From Ktedonobacteria bacterium (GTDB lineage Bacteria > Chloroflexota > Ktedonobacteria > Ktedonobacterales > JACDGC01), in NCBI GenBank assembly GCA_027459785.1, contig DAIDGU010000080.1:32857-96856 (forward strand): a DNA stretch of 64,000 bases, read 5' to 3'. The notes under the pieces are model-generated. The model saw nothing but the letters and a program-made list of their open reading frames with translations. It was not told the origin of the DNA and ran no database searches. A program made the translations under genes and the position numbers. This document shows positions 47,367-56,232 of the stretch, one piece after another. The stretch's first letter is position 1; the number at the start of each line of letters is the position of its first letter.

Positions 47367-48014
47367 ATGAGCCGGACCGATCTGGATCGCCAACTGACCG
47401 CGCTACGCGCCAACATCGCCGAGCTGACCCAGTTCGTAGATGCGCTGTTGGACCGCGCGCTGGCCTCCGTGGCGAGCGGCGATGCCTACGATGCGCGCAT
47501 CGCGCTGGGCCGCGAGGACGAATTCGACCACACCTGTGAGGCCGTTGAAGAGCAGGCCGTCACGATCTTGACCTTGCAGCAGCCGGTGCTGGCGCAGGAT
47601 CTGCGCCTGGTGGTGGCGGCGCTCGTGGTGGCACAACGCTTGCAGCGGGTGGGGCATAACGCGCTGGGCATCGCTGGCCTGGGGGTCGATCTCGCTGGGC
47701 TGGGCGCGGCGGAGGTGCCGCCGCCCGCGTTGCTGGCGCTGGGGCGCGACGCGCGCACCATGCTGCACGATGCCATGCAGGCGCTGCTGACGCGCGATGC
47801 TGCCGCCGCCGGCCAGGTGGTGGCGCGCGATGCCGCCGTCGATGGCGCATATCGCGCCCTGCGCGACGCGCTGCTGGCGCAGCATGCCAGCGTCCCGCCG
47901 GACGAAACGCTGCATCGCCGCCTGACCTTCTGGATCTGGATCGCGCACAAGCTGGAGCGCGTCGCCGACCACGCCGTCGTCATCGCGCGCCGCGCCCGCC
48001 AGATGGGAGCATAG
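47367..48014 (+). CDS. PhoU-like protein
   Basis: 215 residues. Two three-helix halves with the PhoU pattern: E-D-E-F-D-H-T-C-E and L-R-L-V-V-A-A-L...R-V-G-H-N-A in the first, and a second half ending I-A-H-K-L-E-R-V-A-D-H-A-V. PhoU proteins damp the Pst phosphate transporter and PhoR signalling. No pst or pho genes are in the window. GGAAGGA lies six bases before the ATG. Confidence 0.82.
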   Translation: MSRTDLDRQLTALRANIAELTQFVDALLDRALASVASGDAYDARIALGREDEFDHTCEAVEEQAVTILTLQQPVLAQDLRLVVAALVVAQRLQRVGHNALGIAGLGVDLAGLGAAEVPPPALLALGRDARTMLHDAMQALLTRDAAAAGQVVARDAAVDGAYRALRDALLAQHASVPPDETLHRRLTFWIWIAHKLERVADHAVVIARRARQMGA

Positions 48015-48142
48015 GCAAATCGGGCCATCCGTTCCCTAGATACCTTCTTTGCTCGCCCTGCTTCGTCGTAAGATTGGAGCGGCAACGTATTAGTAGAACG
48101 TTCATCGTTCAGGATCGTCCATATTCGTTTGAGGTTTTTGTT

Positions 48143-48892
48143 ATGCGATTCGAAGGTTCGCGGACCATCCCCGCCCCGATCATGGCCGTCTGGTTCGCGT
48201 TGCGCAATCCCGACGTGCTGGAAGTGCTGATCCCGCATTGCGTGCGCATCGAGCGCCAACCGGGCTATCACCCCGAAAGCGACAGCGATTTCACGCTCAG
48301 CTTCGAGATGGATATGCCGCAGGCAGAAGGACGCACCGGCCTGATCATCGGCTGGCTGGAAGTCGATCGCCAGCGCCCGCCGCACCACCTGAGTCTGACG
48401 CTGACGCTGAATGACGCACTCGTCTTCATGCACGTCGAGGGGACGCTGGATCTGGCCGCGCGCGGGCATGGTCAGGCGACCGAGGTGCATTACAGCGTGG
48501 ATGCCAGGGTGCCGGGGATGCGCGGCGTCGGCTGGTCCGCGCCGGTTGCGGAGCAGGCGGAACACTTGATCAGCCGCATGCTCGACGAACTCACCCACCT
48601 GCTGCCGCAGATCGCGCCGGAAACGACGGCGAACGCGCCCGCCACCAACGGCCACACACCCGTCACCGCGCCCCAGGTGTTGCTGGAAACGCAGCGTGGC
48701 AGCGTCGTCTTGTTGCCCGCCACGGAGATGCCCGCGCCAACGCAAGGCATGTTGCGCCGCGTCGAATTCAGCCGCGTGCGCCGCAACGAACGCCACCAGC
48801 GCAACATCACCGCTTTCGCCGCGCTCAGCACGTTGGCCGTCGCCTCCGTCGCCTCGCTCCTGTTCGCTTGGAGCCGGCGGGGCAAGGTCTGA
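48143..48892 (+). CDS. CoxG/SRPBCC-type protein with C-terminal membrane anchor
   Basis: 249 residues. Residues 1-150 form a START-like (SRPBCC) domain beginning M-R-F-E-G-S-R-T-I-P-A-P, as in carbon monoxide dehydrogenase subunit G. A linker and one C-terminal membrane helix (about 228-244) follow, ending S-R-R-G-K-V. CoxG proteins help recruit CO dehydrogenase to the membrane and carry quinone. No cox genes lie here, so the partner is open. ATG 48143 follows GAGG. Confidence 0.75.
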   Translation: MRFEGSRTIPAPIMAVWFALRNPDVLEVLIPHCVRIERQPGYHPESDSDFTLSFEMDMPQAEGRTGLIIGWLEVDRQRPPHHLSLTLTLNDALVFMHVEGTLDLAARGHGQATEVHYSVDARVPGMRGVGWSAPVAEQAEHLISRMLDELTHLLPQIAPETTANAPATNGHTPVTAPQVLLETQRGSVVLLPATEMPAPTQGMLRRVEFSRVRRNERHQRNITAFAALSTLAVASVASLLFAWSRRGKV

Positions 48893-48899
48893 GCAATCG

Positions 48900-49835
48900 A
48901 TGCATGATGCTATCACCGATGTCCCTGGCATTCGCGTGGGGCATGACACCGACTTGACGGCGCTGACCGGCTGCACCGTCATCCTGTGCGATCCGCAGCC
49001 GACGCTGGGCGGCGTGGATGTGCGCGGGGGCGCGCCCGGCACGCGCGAAACTGACCTGCTCAGCCCGCTGTGTACCGTCAACGAGGTGCATGCCGTCGTG
49101 CTGACGGGCGGCAGCGCCTTTGGTCTGGCCGCCGCGACGGGCGTGATGCAGGCACTGGAAGCGCAGGGCATTGGCTATGATACCGGCGTCGCGCGCGTCC
49201 CCATCGTGCCGGCGGCGGTACTCTTCGACCTCGGCGTGGGGCGGGCGGATGTGCGGCCAGATGCCGCGAGCGGCGCGCGGGCGGTCGCGTCGGCGACGAA
49301 CGGCCCCGTGGCGCAAGGCTCCGTCGGCGCGGGGACGGGCGCGACGGTCGGCAAGATCGGCGGTCCCGCCAGCACGCGCCGGGGTGGCCTGGGCAGCGCC
49401 AGCGCCACGCTGCCAGACGGTACGGTCGTGGGCGCGATTGTCGCCGTGAACGCGCTGGGCAACGTGATCGATCCTGACGCTGACGACCAGCCGACCGCCT
49501 TCGCCGATCCCGACCAGCCCTTAGGCGCAATGGGACCCATGACGAACACCACCATCGCCGTCGTCGCCACCAGCGCCCGGCTGGATAAGGCCCAGGCGAC
49601 CAAAGTGGCCCAGATGGCGCACGACGGACTGGCGCGCGTCATCCGCCCCATCCACACGCCCTTCGACGGCGATGTCGTCTTCGCCCTCGCCCTGCCCGCG
49701 CCCGACGCCTTGCCGGCGAATGCCGGCGATCTGACGGAGGTGGGTGCCGTCGCCGCCGATACCCTCGCCCGCGCCGTCCTCAAGGCGATCCGCGCCGCCG
49801 TCTCGTTTGTTTTGGCACCATCTATGGTCTTATAG
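48900..49835 (+). CDS. P1-family (DmpA-like) N-terminal nucleophile peptidase
   Basis: 311 residues. I-T-D-V-P-G-I-R-V-G-H at the start, G-G-S-A-F-G-L-A-A-A near 73, G-S-V-G-A-G-T-G-A-T-V-G and M-T-N-T-T-I-A-V-V-A-T near 217 are the family marks. The Thr after N is the likely nucleophile formed by self-cleavage. Members are D- or L-aminopeptidases or beta-aminopeptidases; the substrate is not predictable. It starts 7 bases after the CoxG-like gene, so it is probably cotranscribed. Confidence 0.88.
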   Translation: MHDAITDVPGIRVGHDTDLTALTGCTVILCDPQPTLGGVDVRGGAPGTRETDLLSPLCTVNEVHAVVLTGGSAFGLAAATGVMQALEAQGIGYDTGVARVPIVPAAVLFDLGVGRADVRPDAASGARAVASATNGPVAQGSVGAGTGATVGKIGGPASTRRGGLGSASATLPDGTVVGAIVAVNALGNVIDPDADDQPTAFADPDQPLGAMGPMTNTTIAVVATSARLDKAQATKVAQMAHDGLARVIRPIHTPFDGDVVFALALPAPDALPANAGDLTEVGAVAADTLARAVLKAIRAAVSFVLAPSMVL

Positions 49836-49876
49836 TGTGTGACAGAGAATTTCGACCAAGATAGGGATCAGCCTTC

Positions 49877-51328
49877 ATGCACTATGAGGTCGCACAGCCA
49901 GCACCGGCGGGCATTCAGACGAACAAATGGGCGGTGCTGCTGATCGTCGCGCTGGGCGTCTTCATGGCGACCATCGATTCCTCCATCGTCAACATCAGCC
50001 TGCCGACCATCGCGCAGTTTTTCCATGTGGCGCTCAGTGGCGCAGTCGAATGGGTCATCATCGCCTATCTGGTCATCATCGCCGCCGTGCTGCTGACCGT
50101 GGGGCGCTTGGCCGACATGATCGGGCGCAAACCGCTGTGGCTGGCGGGCCTGGCGGTCTTCACCGCCGGATCGGCGATCTGTGGCCTCGCGCCCTCACTG
50201 GGCTTTCTGGTGGCGGCACGCGCTTTTCAGGGTCTGGGCGGCGCGCTGCTCTTCGCCGTCAGCCCGGCGATGCTCACCGGCGCGTTCCCCGCCGCCGAAC
50301 GCGGGCGGGCCTTGGGGATGAACGCGGTCGTCGTGGCGCTGGGCGTCAGCGTGGGACCGACGTTGGGCGGCCTCATCACCCAGACCCTCACCTGGCGCTG
50401 GATCTTTTATGTCAACGTCCCCATCGGCATCATCGCCAGCGTCGCCACGCTGTTCATCTTGAAGGAGAACCGGCCCAGCGGGCATGGGCGCTTCGATCCC
50501 GCTGGCGCGGCGTTGCTGGCCGTCGGGCTGGCCGCGCTCACCGCCGGCCTCTCGTTCGGCCAGGAGATCGGCTGGACCTCGCCGCTGTTGCTGGGCGATC
50601 TCGCCCTGGCGGTCGCCGCGCTGGTGGCGCTGGTTTTCGTGGAGATGCGCGTGCGCGATCCGGTCATCGATCTGCGCCTGTTCAAGAACCGGCTCTTTGC
50701 TTCAGCCAACGTCAGCCTGACGCTGAGCTTTCTGGCGCTATTCGCCGTCGGCTTTATGATGCCGTTCTATTTCGAGGAATTGCGCGGTTTCTCCACGCTG
50801 GAAGCCGGCCTGTTGCTGACGCCGCAAGCCTTGAGCATCGCCATCGTCGCGCCGATCAGCGGATCGCTGGCGGATCGCTTTGGCACGCGCTGGCTGGCGG
50901 CGGGAGGGCTGGCTATCGCCTGCGCCGGCACGGTGCTGATCAGCCTGCTTACACCGACGAGTTCCATCTTCGATATCATCTGGCGGCTGAGCCTGACGGG
51001 CATTGGCCAGGCGCTCTTCCAATCGCCGAACAACAGCGCGCTGATGGGCGCAGCCCCGCGCGAGCGCCAGGGTGTCGCCTCCGGCATGTTGGCCACGGGG
51101 CGCGTGGTGGGCCAGAGCCTCAGCGTCGCCATCGCGGGCGCGGTCTTCGCCGGCCTGGGTGGCGCGAGTGCCGGCGGCATCCTGGCGGCGCGGCCCCAGT
51201 TACCGGCGGATCAACTCGCCGCGCTGCAAAGCACGTTCATCACCAGCTTCCACTGGGCGTTTATCGTCAGCGCGGCTATCGCGGCGGTCGGCGTACTCAC
51301 CTCACTCACGCGCGGCAAAGGCACATGA
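49877..51328 (+). CDS. DHA2-family (EmrB/QacA-like) MFS efflux transporter
   Basis: 483 residues with about 14 helices. Motif A-like G-R-L-A-D-M-I-G-R-K-P follows helix 2, and D-S-S-I-V-N-I-S-L-P-T lies in helix 1 (motif D1 of the 14-TMS family). A-R-A-F-Q-G-L-G-G-A and G-P-T-L-G-G are the further conserved motifs. It is likely a proton-driven drug or toxicant exporter. It follows the P1 peptidase on the same strand by 41 bases. Confidence 0.9.
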   Translation: MHYEVAQPAPAGIQTNKWAVLLIVALGVFMATIDSSIVNISLPTIAQFFHVALSGAVEWVIIAYLVIIAAVLLTVGRLADMIGRKPLWLAGLAVFTAGSAICGLAPSLGFLVAARAFQGLGGALLFAVSPAMLTGAFPAAERGRALGMNAVVVALGVSVGPTLGGLITQTLTWRWIFYVNVPIGIIASVATLFILKENRPSGHGRFDPAGAALLAVGLAALTAGLSFGQEIGWTSPLLLGDLALAVAALVALVFVEMRVRDPVIDLRLFKNRLFASANVSLTLSFLALFAVGFMMPFYFEELRGFSTLEAGLLLTPQALSIAIVAPISGSLADRFGTRWLAAGGLAIACAGTVLISLLTPTSSIFDIIWRLSLTGIGQALFQSPNNSALMGAAPRERQGVASGMLATGRVVGQSLSVAIAGAVFAGLGGASAGGILAARPQLPADQLAALQSTFITSFHWAFIVSAAIAAVGVLTSLTRGKGT

Positions 51329-51455
51329 GGATGGGCGAAATATGCCAGAGCGTTGACACCCATTCGTCCTCCTGCTATGCTTCACGGAGATCGCCATGAG
51401 GGCCAGGTTTATCTGGCTGGCGACTATGTGATAAGAAGGGAGTGCCGTACCGCTT

Positions 51456-52016
51456 ATGCATGCGCAGTTGATCAGCGCGCTCACCGGCACCGCTCCGCCG
51501 CAATTATTCGTGCCATCGCTGGGTGATGCACTGTTGGGCTGGGTCATGGGCCTGCTCGTGCTGGGGGGACCGTTCGCGCTGGTGCTGGCGAGCTGGCAGC
51601 GCCGCCACGGGCGCTGGTGGTATCTCTTCACGCAGTGGGATACGACGGCCTTCTGGATGCTCACGCTCGGCTCCATCGTCGCGGCGGTGGGCATGTTCGG
51701 GTTACTCGGCGTCGTGCCGGCATGGCAGACGGCGTGGAATACGTGGTACCTCGACATCATCACCGGCAATCCTGGCACGGATACGACGGTGTTCACCTGG
51801 CTGCAAGGCATACAAGCGCAATACGCCTTCGCGTTGCAGGTCACGGCGAGCATCGTCTTCTTGCTCGGTGCGGCGGCGGTCGCCATCGGTCAATCGCGCC
51901 TGGCGCGCAAGATGGCCTTTTTCCAGCGCGCGGGATCGGATGACTGGCTCGTTTCCCCGGCGGAAACACCCACCCCCGCCACCACGCGCCGTCCCACGCA
52001 TCCCATCACGGGGTAA
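51456..52016 (+). CDS. membrane protein, first of a tandem paralogue pair
   Basis: 186 residues with three hydrophobic helices (about 25-45, 66-88, 125-145). A conserved loop G-V-V-P-A-W-Q-T-A-W...W-Y lies after helix 2, and a Thr/Pro tail follows helix 3. It is clearly related to the next gene in helix order and in the P-A-W-Q-x-x-W motif. Function unknown. Confidence 0.7.
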   Translation: MHAQLISALTGTAPPQLFVPSLGDALLGWVMGLLVLGGPFALVLASWQRRHGRWWYLFTQWDTTAFWMLTLGSIVAAVGMFGLLGVVPAWQTAWNTWYLDIITGNPGTDTTVFTWLQGIQAQYAFALQVTASIVFLLGAAAVAIGQSRLARKMAFFQRAGSDDWLVSPAETPTPATTRRPTHPITG

Positions 52017-52079
52017 CGGCTTCCTAGTCCACCCAGGCCAGGCGACCACACGGGTACGCCCCTACATCAGGATGAAGTT

Positions 52080-52625
52080 ATGTTGTTCACGCTCGTGGCT
52101 CAGATCGCCCCCGCGCCGCCCGCCTTCGGTGTGCCGGCGCTGTTCGATGCCTTTTGGGGCTGGCTGGCCGGCCTGGTGGCGCTGGTGCTACCTTTCGCCC
52201 TGCTGGGCCGGCGGACGCATCGCATCTTCGGGCATTGGACGCGCCTTTTCGCGCAGTGGCGGCGACGCTCCTGGTGGCTGCTCGTCACCGGCGCGCTGGC
52301 GTGGAGCGCGGGCATCTTCATCCTCCTGGGCGCGCTGCCCGCCTGGCAAAGCCGCTGGGCGGCGTGGTACACCGCCGCGCGCGCCAGCGCCCCCCAAGAT
52401 ACGCCGGCCTTCGCTTGGCTGAGCCAGATGCAGGGCCACCTGGCGCAATTGCTGCAACTGGCCGCGCTGGCGCTGATCGTGCTGGGCCTGGTCGCGCTGG
52501 TCATCAGCATGCGCCATATCATGCGCAACGTGCTGGTGCGCCGCCCCGTCGTCGCGCCGACCTCCGAATGGCTGATGGGCGTGCCGCCCGTCACGCGCTC
52601 CCACCCCGAAACATCGTTCCATTAA
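52080..52625 (+). CDS. membrane protein, second of the tandem paralogue pair
   Basis: 181 residues with the same three-helix plan as the preceding gene. L-G-A-L-P-A-W-Q-S-R-W...W-Y-T after helix 2, and R-H-I-M-R-N-V after helix 3. AGGATGAAG precedes the ATG. The two genes are 63 bases apart on the same strand. Family unknown; not a known transporter or enzyme by eye. Confidence 0.7.
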   Translation: MLFTLVAQIAPAPPAFGVPALFDAFWGWLAGLVALVLPFALLGRRTHRIFGHWTRLFAQWRRRSWWLLVTGALAWSAGIFILLGALPAWQSRWAAWYTAARASAPQDTPAFAWLSQMQGHLAQLLQLAALALIVLGLVALVISMRHIMRNVLVRRPVVAPTSEWLMGVPPVTRSHPETSFH

Positions 52626-52661
52626 GGGGCGCCGGCCCCATCCCGTTGCGGCACGGGAACC

Positions 52662-52733
52662 CTGCCCCCCGGCCCCCTCCCCATCGGAGATGGAGAGGGG
52701 ATGATCAGACGTGGGGCGGACATTCCTGTCCGC
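52662..52733. repeat. family C and family A repeats
   Basis: A family C hairpin followed by GGCGGACATTCCTGTCCGCC, in the 277-base gap before the ErpA-like gene. Confidence 0.9.
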
Positions 52734-52741
52734 CAGAAAAG

Positions 52742-52763
52742 TTATCCACAGAGTTTATCCACA
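52742..52763. promoter_or_regulatory. two perfect DnaA boxes
   Basis: TTATCCACA at 52742-52750 and again at 52755-52763, same orientation, 13 bases apart. Both match the bacterial DnaA consensus exactly. They lie 140 bases before the ErpA-like start. No oriC genes are near. Confidence 0.6.
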
Positions 52764-52902
52764 TATGAACATCCGTTCAATGCTTCACTTTGGGTAGTAT
52801 TGGGCTTGCGTCTGGGGGTATTGTGCCGTATAATTGGAGAGAACACCACTGGCGCGGTAGCGGGAACCGTTTGCAGCGCCGCATTTTTGGAGGAACTGAC
52901 GA

Positions 52903-53322
52903 ATGGCTGATACTACCATCAATCCGCAGGAGACGGCCACCGAGACGGAGCAGCAGATCGTGCTGCTGACGCCGCTGGCGGCTGAGAAGGTGCGGGAACT
53001 GCTGGACGCCGAGGGCGATCCGGAACTGGCGTTGCGCGTCTTCGTGGCGGGCGGTGGCTGCTCCGGCTTTCAATATCAGATGGCGCTGACCCCGGCGGAA
53101 GAGGACGACGTGGTCGTCGAGTTCGACGGCATCCGCGTGCTGGTAGATCCCATCAGCGCCCAGTATATCGCCGGCAGCGAGATCGATTACAGCGAGAGCC
53201 TGATGGGCGCGGGCTTCACCGTCCACAACCCCAACGCGGTCTCCACCTGCGGCTGCGGCCATTCCTTCCGCACGGCGGATGGCGACGGCGGCGAGGCGCG
53301 CTCCTGCGGCTGCGGCCACTAG
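52903..53322 (+). CDS. erpA: A-type iron-sulfur carrier (ErpA/IscA/HesB family)
   Basis: 139 residues. The three cluster-binding cysteines are in G-G-C-S-G-F and C-G-C-G-H-S-F. V-L-V-D-P-I-S-A-Q-Y-I and I-D-Y are family landmarks. An extra C-terminal tail repeats the motif as S-C-G-C-G-H, giving two more cysteines. ErpA-type proteins pass [2Fe-2S] or [4Fe-4S] clusters to target enzymes. GGAGG lies nine bases before the ATG. The erpA name is a best guess within the family. Confidence 0.88.
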   Translation: MADTTINPQETATETEQQIVLLTPLAAEKVRELLDAEGDPELALRVFVAGGGCSGFQYQMALTPAEEDDVVVEFDGIRVLVDPISAQYIAGSEIDYSESLMGAGFTVHNPNAVSTCGCGHSFRTADGDGGEARSCGCGH

Positions 53323-53402
53323 CCGCACATCGGTGCCACATGCCAGGGGTTAAACCCCCTGGCTCGGAACAGGAACCCCTACCGGGCTGAGATGACTCAC
53401 CT

Positions 53403-53442
53403 GATCCCTGGCGGGCTGTGATGGCTCAGCCAGGGATCTTTT
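53403..53442 (+). terminator. intrinsic terminator after the ErpA-like gene
   Basis: GATCCCTGGC (53403-53412) and GCCAGGGATC (53429-53438) are perfect complements followed by TTTTG. A weaker hairpin GCCAGGGG...CCCCTGGC lies just before it at 53342-53363. Confidence 0.75.
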
Positions 53443-53460
53443 GTGGGGAGCGGATGGAGC

Positions 53461-53796
53461 ATGATTCTGGCGGGCTTCACGCTGGCGCTTGGGGTGTCGG
53501 CGCTGTTTGGTCTGGCGCAGGTGGGCGTGGGCCTCGCGCTGGTGCGGCGGCTGGCACAGGGCTGGCGCTGGACCAACCGCAATACCGTGGTCGGCGCGCT
53601 CGCGGGCCTCTGGTTGCTGGTCAGCGGCGCGGGCGAATGCCTGGTGGCCGCGCTGACGCTCGCCGGCAATCCCCACATCACCGCCATACGTGGTATTGTA
53701 GATACCGTCTTGCTGGGGGTGACGGTCGCGCTCATCCTCGCGCTGATGGCCTATTTGGTTGCCCTACACCGTCATCAAACCATGACCGTGCGATAA
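53461..53796 (+). CDS. small membrane protein
   Basis: 111 residues with three hydrophobic helices (about 1-25, 43-67, 78-101). The ATG at 53461 with GGGGAG ten bases before is chosen over the GTG at 53443, because that codon touches the terminator stem. Function unknown. Confidence 0.6.
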   Translation: MILAGFTLALGVSALFGLAQVGVGLALVRRLAQGWRWTNRNTVVGALAGLWLLVSGAGECLVAALTLAGNPHITAIRGIVDTVLLGVTVALILALMAYLVALHRHQTMTVR

Positions 53797-53892
53797 TAGT
53801 AGCAGTAATGACATCTGTATGGAGCGGATAGTCCGGTCCGCTGTGGTCATCATCCCAGGCTTGATCGACGAAGCGCACACCGAGGTTGCAGC

Positions 53893-54501
53893 ATGGCATC
53901 AGATATCAGCGAAACACCCCCCACCCGACCTGCGCCCACGCCGGCGGAACTGGCGGCGCGCGAGGCACGCCGGCGACGCGGCGAGGCGGAACGCGGGTTG
54001 TGGCAGCGCGTCGATTTTCGGCGTGCGATCATCGAGGGGACGATCATCTTCGCGCTGTGGCGGCTGCTGGTGCTGGTGCCGCTGGGCGTGTGGCCGGCGG
54101 GCATCTTCCCGCTGATCCTGCTGGGGCTGCTCCTCCTGCGCTTCTTGCCGCCGGTGTGGGCGAGCATGCGCCTTATCGCCACGCGACGCGAGAAGATGAG
54201 CCGGCGCTTCTTCAAGCTGGCCGGTCTGCTGGCGACCACCTGCCTCCTGACCGACGTCCTGCTCGCCCTCGCGGTGGGCGATCCCGCGCAGCCTTTCGGT
54301 GGCCCCACGTTCGGGCCGGATCTGCCGCGCCTTTTTGGTGTGCCTCACCACCTGGGCCTCGGCGCGTTCCTGGGCATGGAGCTTGCCACCTATGGCTTGC
54401 TGCTGGTCTATTACCTGATCGCCACGATCTGTACGCGGCTGGCGCAGGGCGGCTTCTTGCGCTTCACGATGCCGGCGGGGAATGGGCGCGTGACGCTGTG
54501 A
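53893..54501 (+). CDS. multi-pass membrane protein
   Basis: 202 residues. The basic N-terminus is rich in Ala, Glu and Arg (about 1-45), then four hydrophobic helices. No known motif is visible. It overlaps the convergent glycosyltransferase-like gene by 38 bases at the 3' end. Function unknown. Confidence 0.6.
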   Translation: MASDISETPPTRPAPTPAELAAREARRRRGEAERGLWQRVDFRRAIIEGTIIFALWRLLVLVPLGVWPAGIFPLILLGLLLLRFLPPVWASMRLIATRREKMSRRFFKLAGLLATTCLLTDVLLALAVGDPAQPFGGPTFGPDLPRLFGVPHHLGLGAFLGMELATYGLLLVYYLIATICTRLAQGGFLRFTMPAGNGRVTL

Positions 54502-55957
54502 GCGTCGTAGGCGCTACTAGCGCCGCTGTTTCCCGGCGCAGCCAGCGCCAGGCAGCGCAGTAGCCGAGCGGCAGCGCGGCCAGCAGCGCGCCGAATGCCA
54601 GCCAGCGCAGCGTGAAGTGATCGCCCAGGCACGCGCCGTTGTGGCACCAAAAAGCGTTGGCCAGCGCCAGATTCACCATTGCCCCCACGCATGCCAACAC
54701 CAGCCAGCGCCCGCTCAGCCGCGCGCCACGCATCGCCAGCAGGGCGAAGAGATAGGGATACGCATCGAAAAGATAGCGCGCCCCCGCTTGATACCACCCC
54801 GTCAGGTTCCAAAACAGCGTGAATACCACCAGCCCCGCCACCGTCAGCCATAGCGCGGTGCGCAGCCAGCCCGGCGCGGCGGATCGTGCCGGCAGGAAGA
54901 ACAGCAGGAACAGCGGCGTGGTGAAAAAGACGCTCGTTCCATTGCCGCCGCGCAACAGATCGCCCACCGGCGCGAGATCATATGGCGTGCGAAACGTGAA
55001 GGCCGGCAGGTTCAGGAAGTCCGCCACGAAGTTCGGCCACACATAATGCCAACTCAGCAGCCCATACCTGATCTGCGGATAGTCCTGCTGGATCTGCAAG
55101 TCATAGCCGCTGCTGAAGGGATGCCCAAAATAGAGTTGGTTGCGCACCAGCCAGGCGCCGACCGCGACCGCGAAGGGGATGAGCGCGGCGAGCATCTGCG
55201 ACCACGCGATCGCCCCCGTCCCAGGCTCCGCAGGGAGCCTTCGCGGCGGCACGCCCATAGGCGCGGGTTCACCCGCTGGCGTCCTTGGCACTGGCGCGGG
55301 TTGTCCCCTTGGCTGGCCCGCGTTGTGCCAGAGCAGCGCCGCGCCCAGCACGAGCGCGCCCAGCGCGTCCGGTGTGCGCGTGAGGAAGAGCGCGCCCAGC
55401 GCGGCGGAGGCCAGCCACCAATTCCGGCGCACCACGCCCAGCAACATGACAACGGTGAAGGTGATGGCGAGCGTCTGCGCCACGAACCAGACGGTGCCGC
55501 CCAGCGCCAGCCACAGCGCGATGGTCCCCAGCCCGAAGGTCAGCGCGATGATCGCGTTTTCGCGCGCGGTGCGGCGCGACCAGCCGGCGGCGACCAGCGC
55601 GTTCAGCAGATGGTAGAGCAGCGCGACGTTCAGCGCGGCGGCCAGCCACGAGAACCAAACATCGCTGAAATGATCGCCCAGCAGCGCCACGAAAGGCAGC
55701 ATCAGCAGCGCGGGGGCGGGGGGATAGACGATATAGTTGTGGGTGCCGACGCGCACAAGGTCGTGGCCCAGCCAGGCCGGCACATCCATGCGCCCGCGCA
55801 GCCAACTCCTTGCCTGTTCCACGAAATGCGCGGCATACGAGATGTGTGTGGCGTCCTGGCGAAACAGCGCCGCCAGAAGCCACAGCATCCCGCCGGTGGC
55901 GGCGCACAGCGCGATCTCACCGCGCCACGCGCCCACCCGCTTCCAATTCTGATGCAT
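54464..55957 (-). CDS. multi-pass membrane glycosyltransferase-like protein
   Basis: 497 residues with about 10-12 helices. A large loop after helix 1 contains R-G-R-M-D-V-P-A-W and Y-I-V-Y-P-P-A-P-A-L-L-M-L-P, a pattern of GT39/ArnT-like (GT-C) transferases. These use polyprenyl-phosphate sugars to glycosylate proteins or lipids on the outer face. About 30 residues (P-A-P-V-P-R-T-P-A-G-E-P and on) are the translation of a family D repeat near 55235-55320, read in frame. ATG 55957 follows AAGGAG. Confidence 0.65.
   Translation of the reverse strand: MHQNWKRVGAWRGEIALCAATGGMLWLLAALFRQDATHISYAAHFVEQARSWLRGRMDVPAWLGHDLVRVGTHNYIVYPPAPALLMLPFVALLGDHFSDVWFSWLAAALNVALLYHLLNALVAAGWSRRTARENAIIALTFGLGTIALWLALGGTVWFVAQTLAITFTVVMLLGVVRRNWWLASAALGALFLTRTPDALGALVLGAALLWHNAGQPRGQPAPVPRTPAGEPAPMGVPPRRLPAEPGTGAIAWSQMLAALIPFAVAVGAWLVRNQLYFGHPFSSGYDLQIQQDYPQIRYGLLSWHYVWPNFVADFLNLPAFTFRTPYDLAPVGDLLRGGNGTSVFFTTPLFLLFFLPARSAAPGWLRTALWLTVAGLVVFTLFWNLTGWYQAGARYLFDAYPYLFALLAMRGARLSGRWLVLACVGAMVNLALANAFWCHNGACLGDHFTLRWLAFGALLAALPLGYCAAWRWLRRETAALVAPTTLTASRAHSPPAS
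55233..55320. repeat. degenerate family D repeat inside a reading frame
   Basis: GCGGCGGCACGCCCATAGGC followed by GCGCGGGTTCACCCGC, a variant of the family D palindrome, lies inside the membrane glycosyltransferase-like gene. Confidence 0.65.
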
Positions 55958-56232
55958 CCTTGCTCCTTGAAGCCCTTCGCGCACTCTCTACGCATGTCAC
56001 GTGCCGACACGACATGACGGAAAAAACGCCGCCATGTCGCCCTAGTATGACTATATCTATTTCGTCTATATCTATATCGTCAAATTGCCCTGCGCTTTCC
56101 CTGAAATATGCCTGGCTTTTGCCCCTTGCGTCCGGCACCCGCCTTGCGGTAAACTGAACCCTATGACCGCGCGTTCAATGGGGAACGTGGGGCGACGCTG
56201 TTTTGTCAGCCAACGAAGGAGGCACCCGACCG

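Noticed and set aside
49927..51399. 490-residue frame overlapping the DHA2 transporter
   Set aside because: It is an out-of-frame shadow on the same strand, rich in Arg and His, without membrane helices. The overlapping frame has all transporter motifs.
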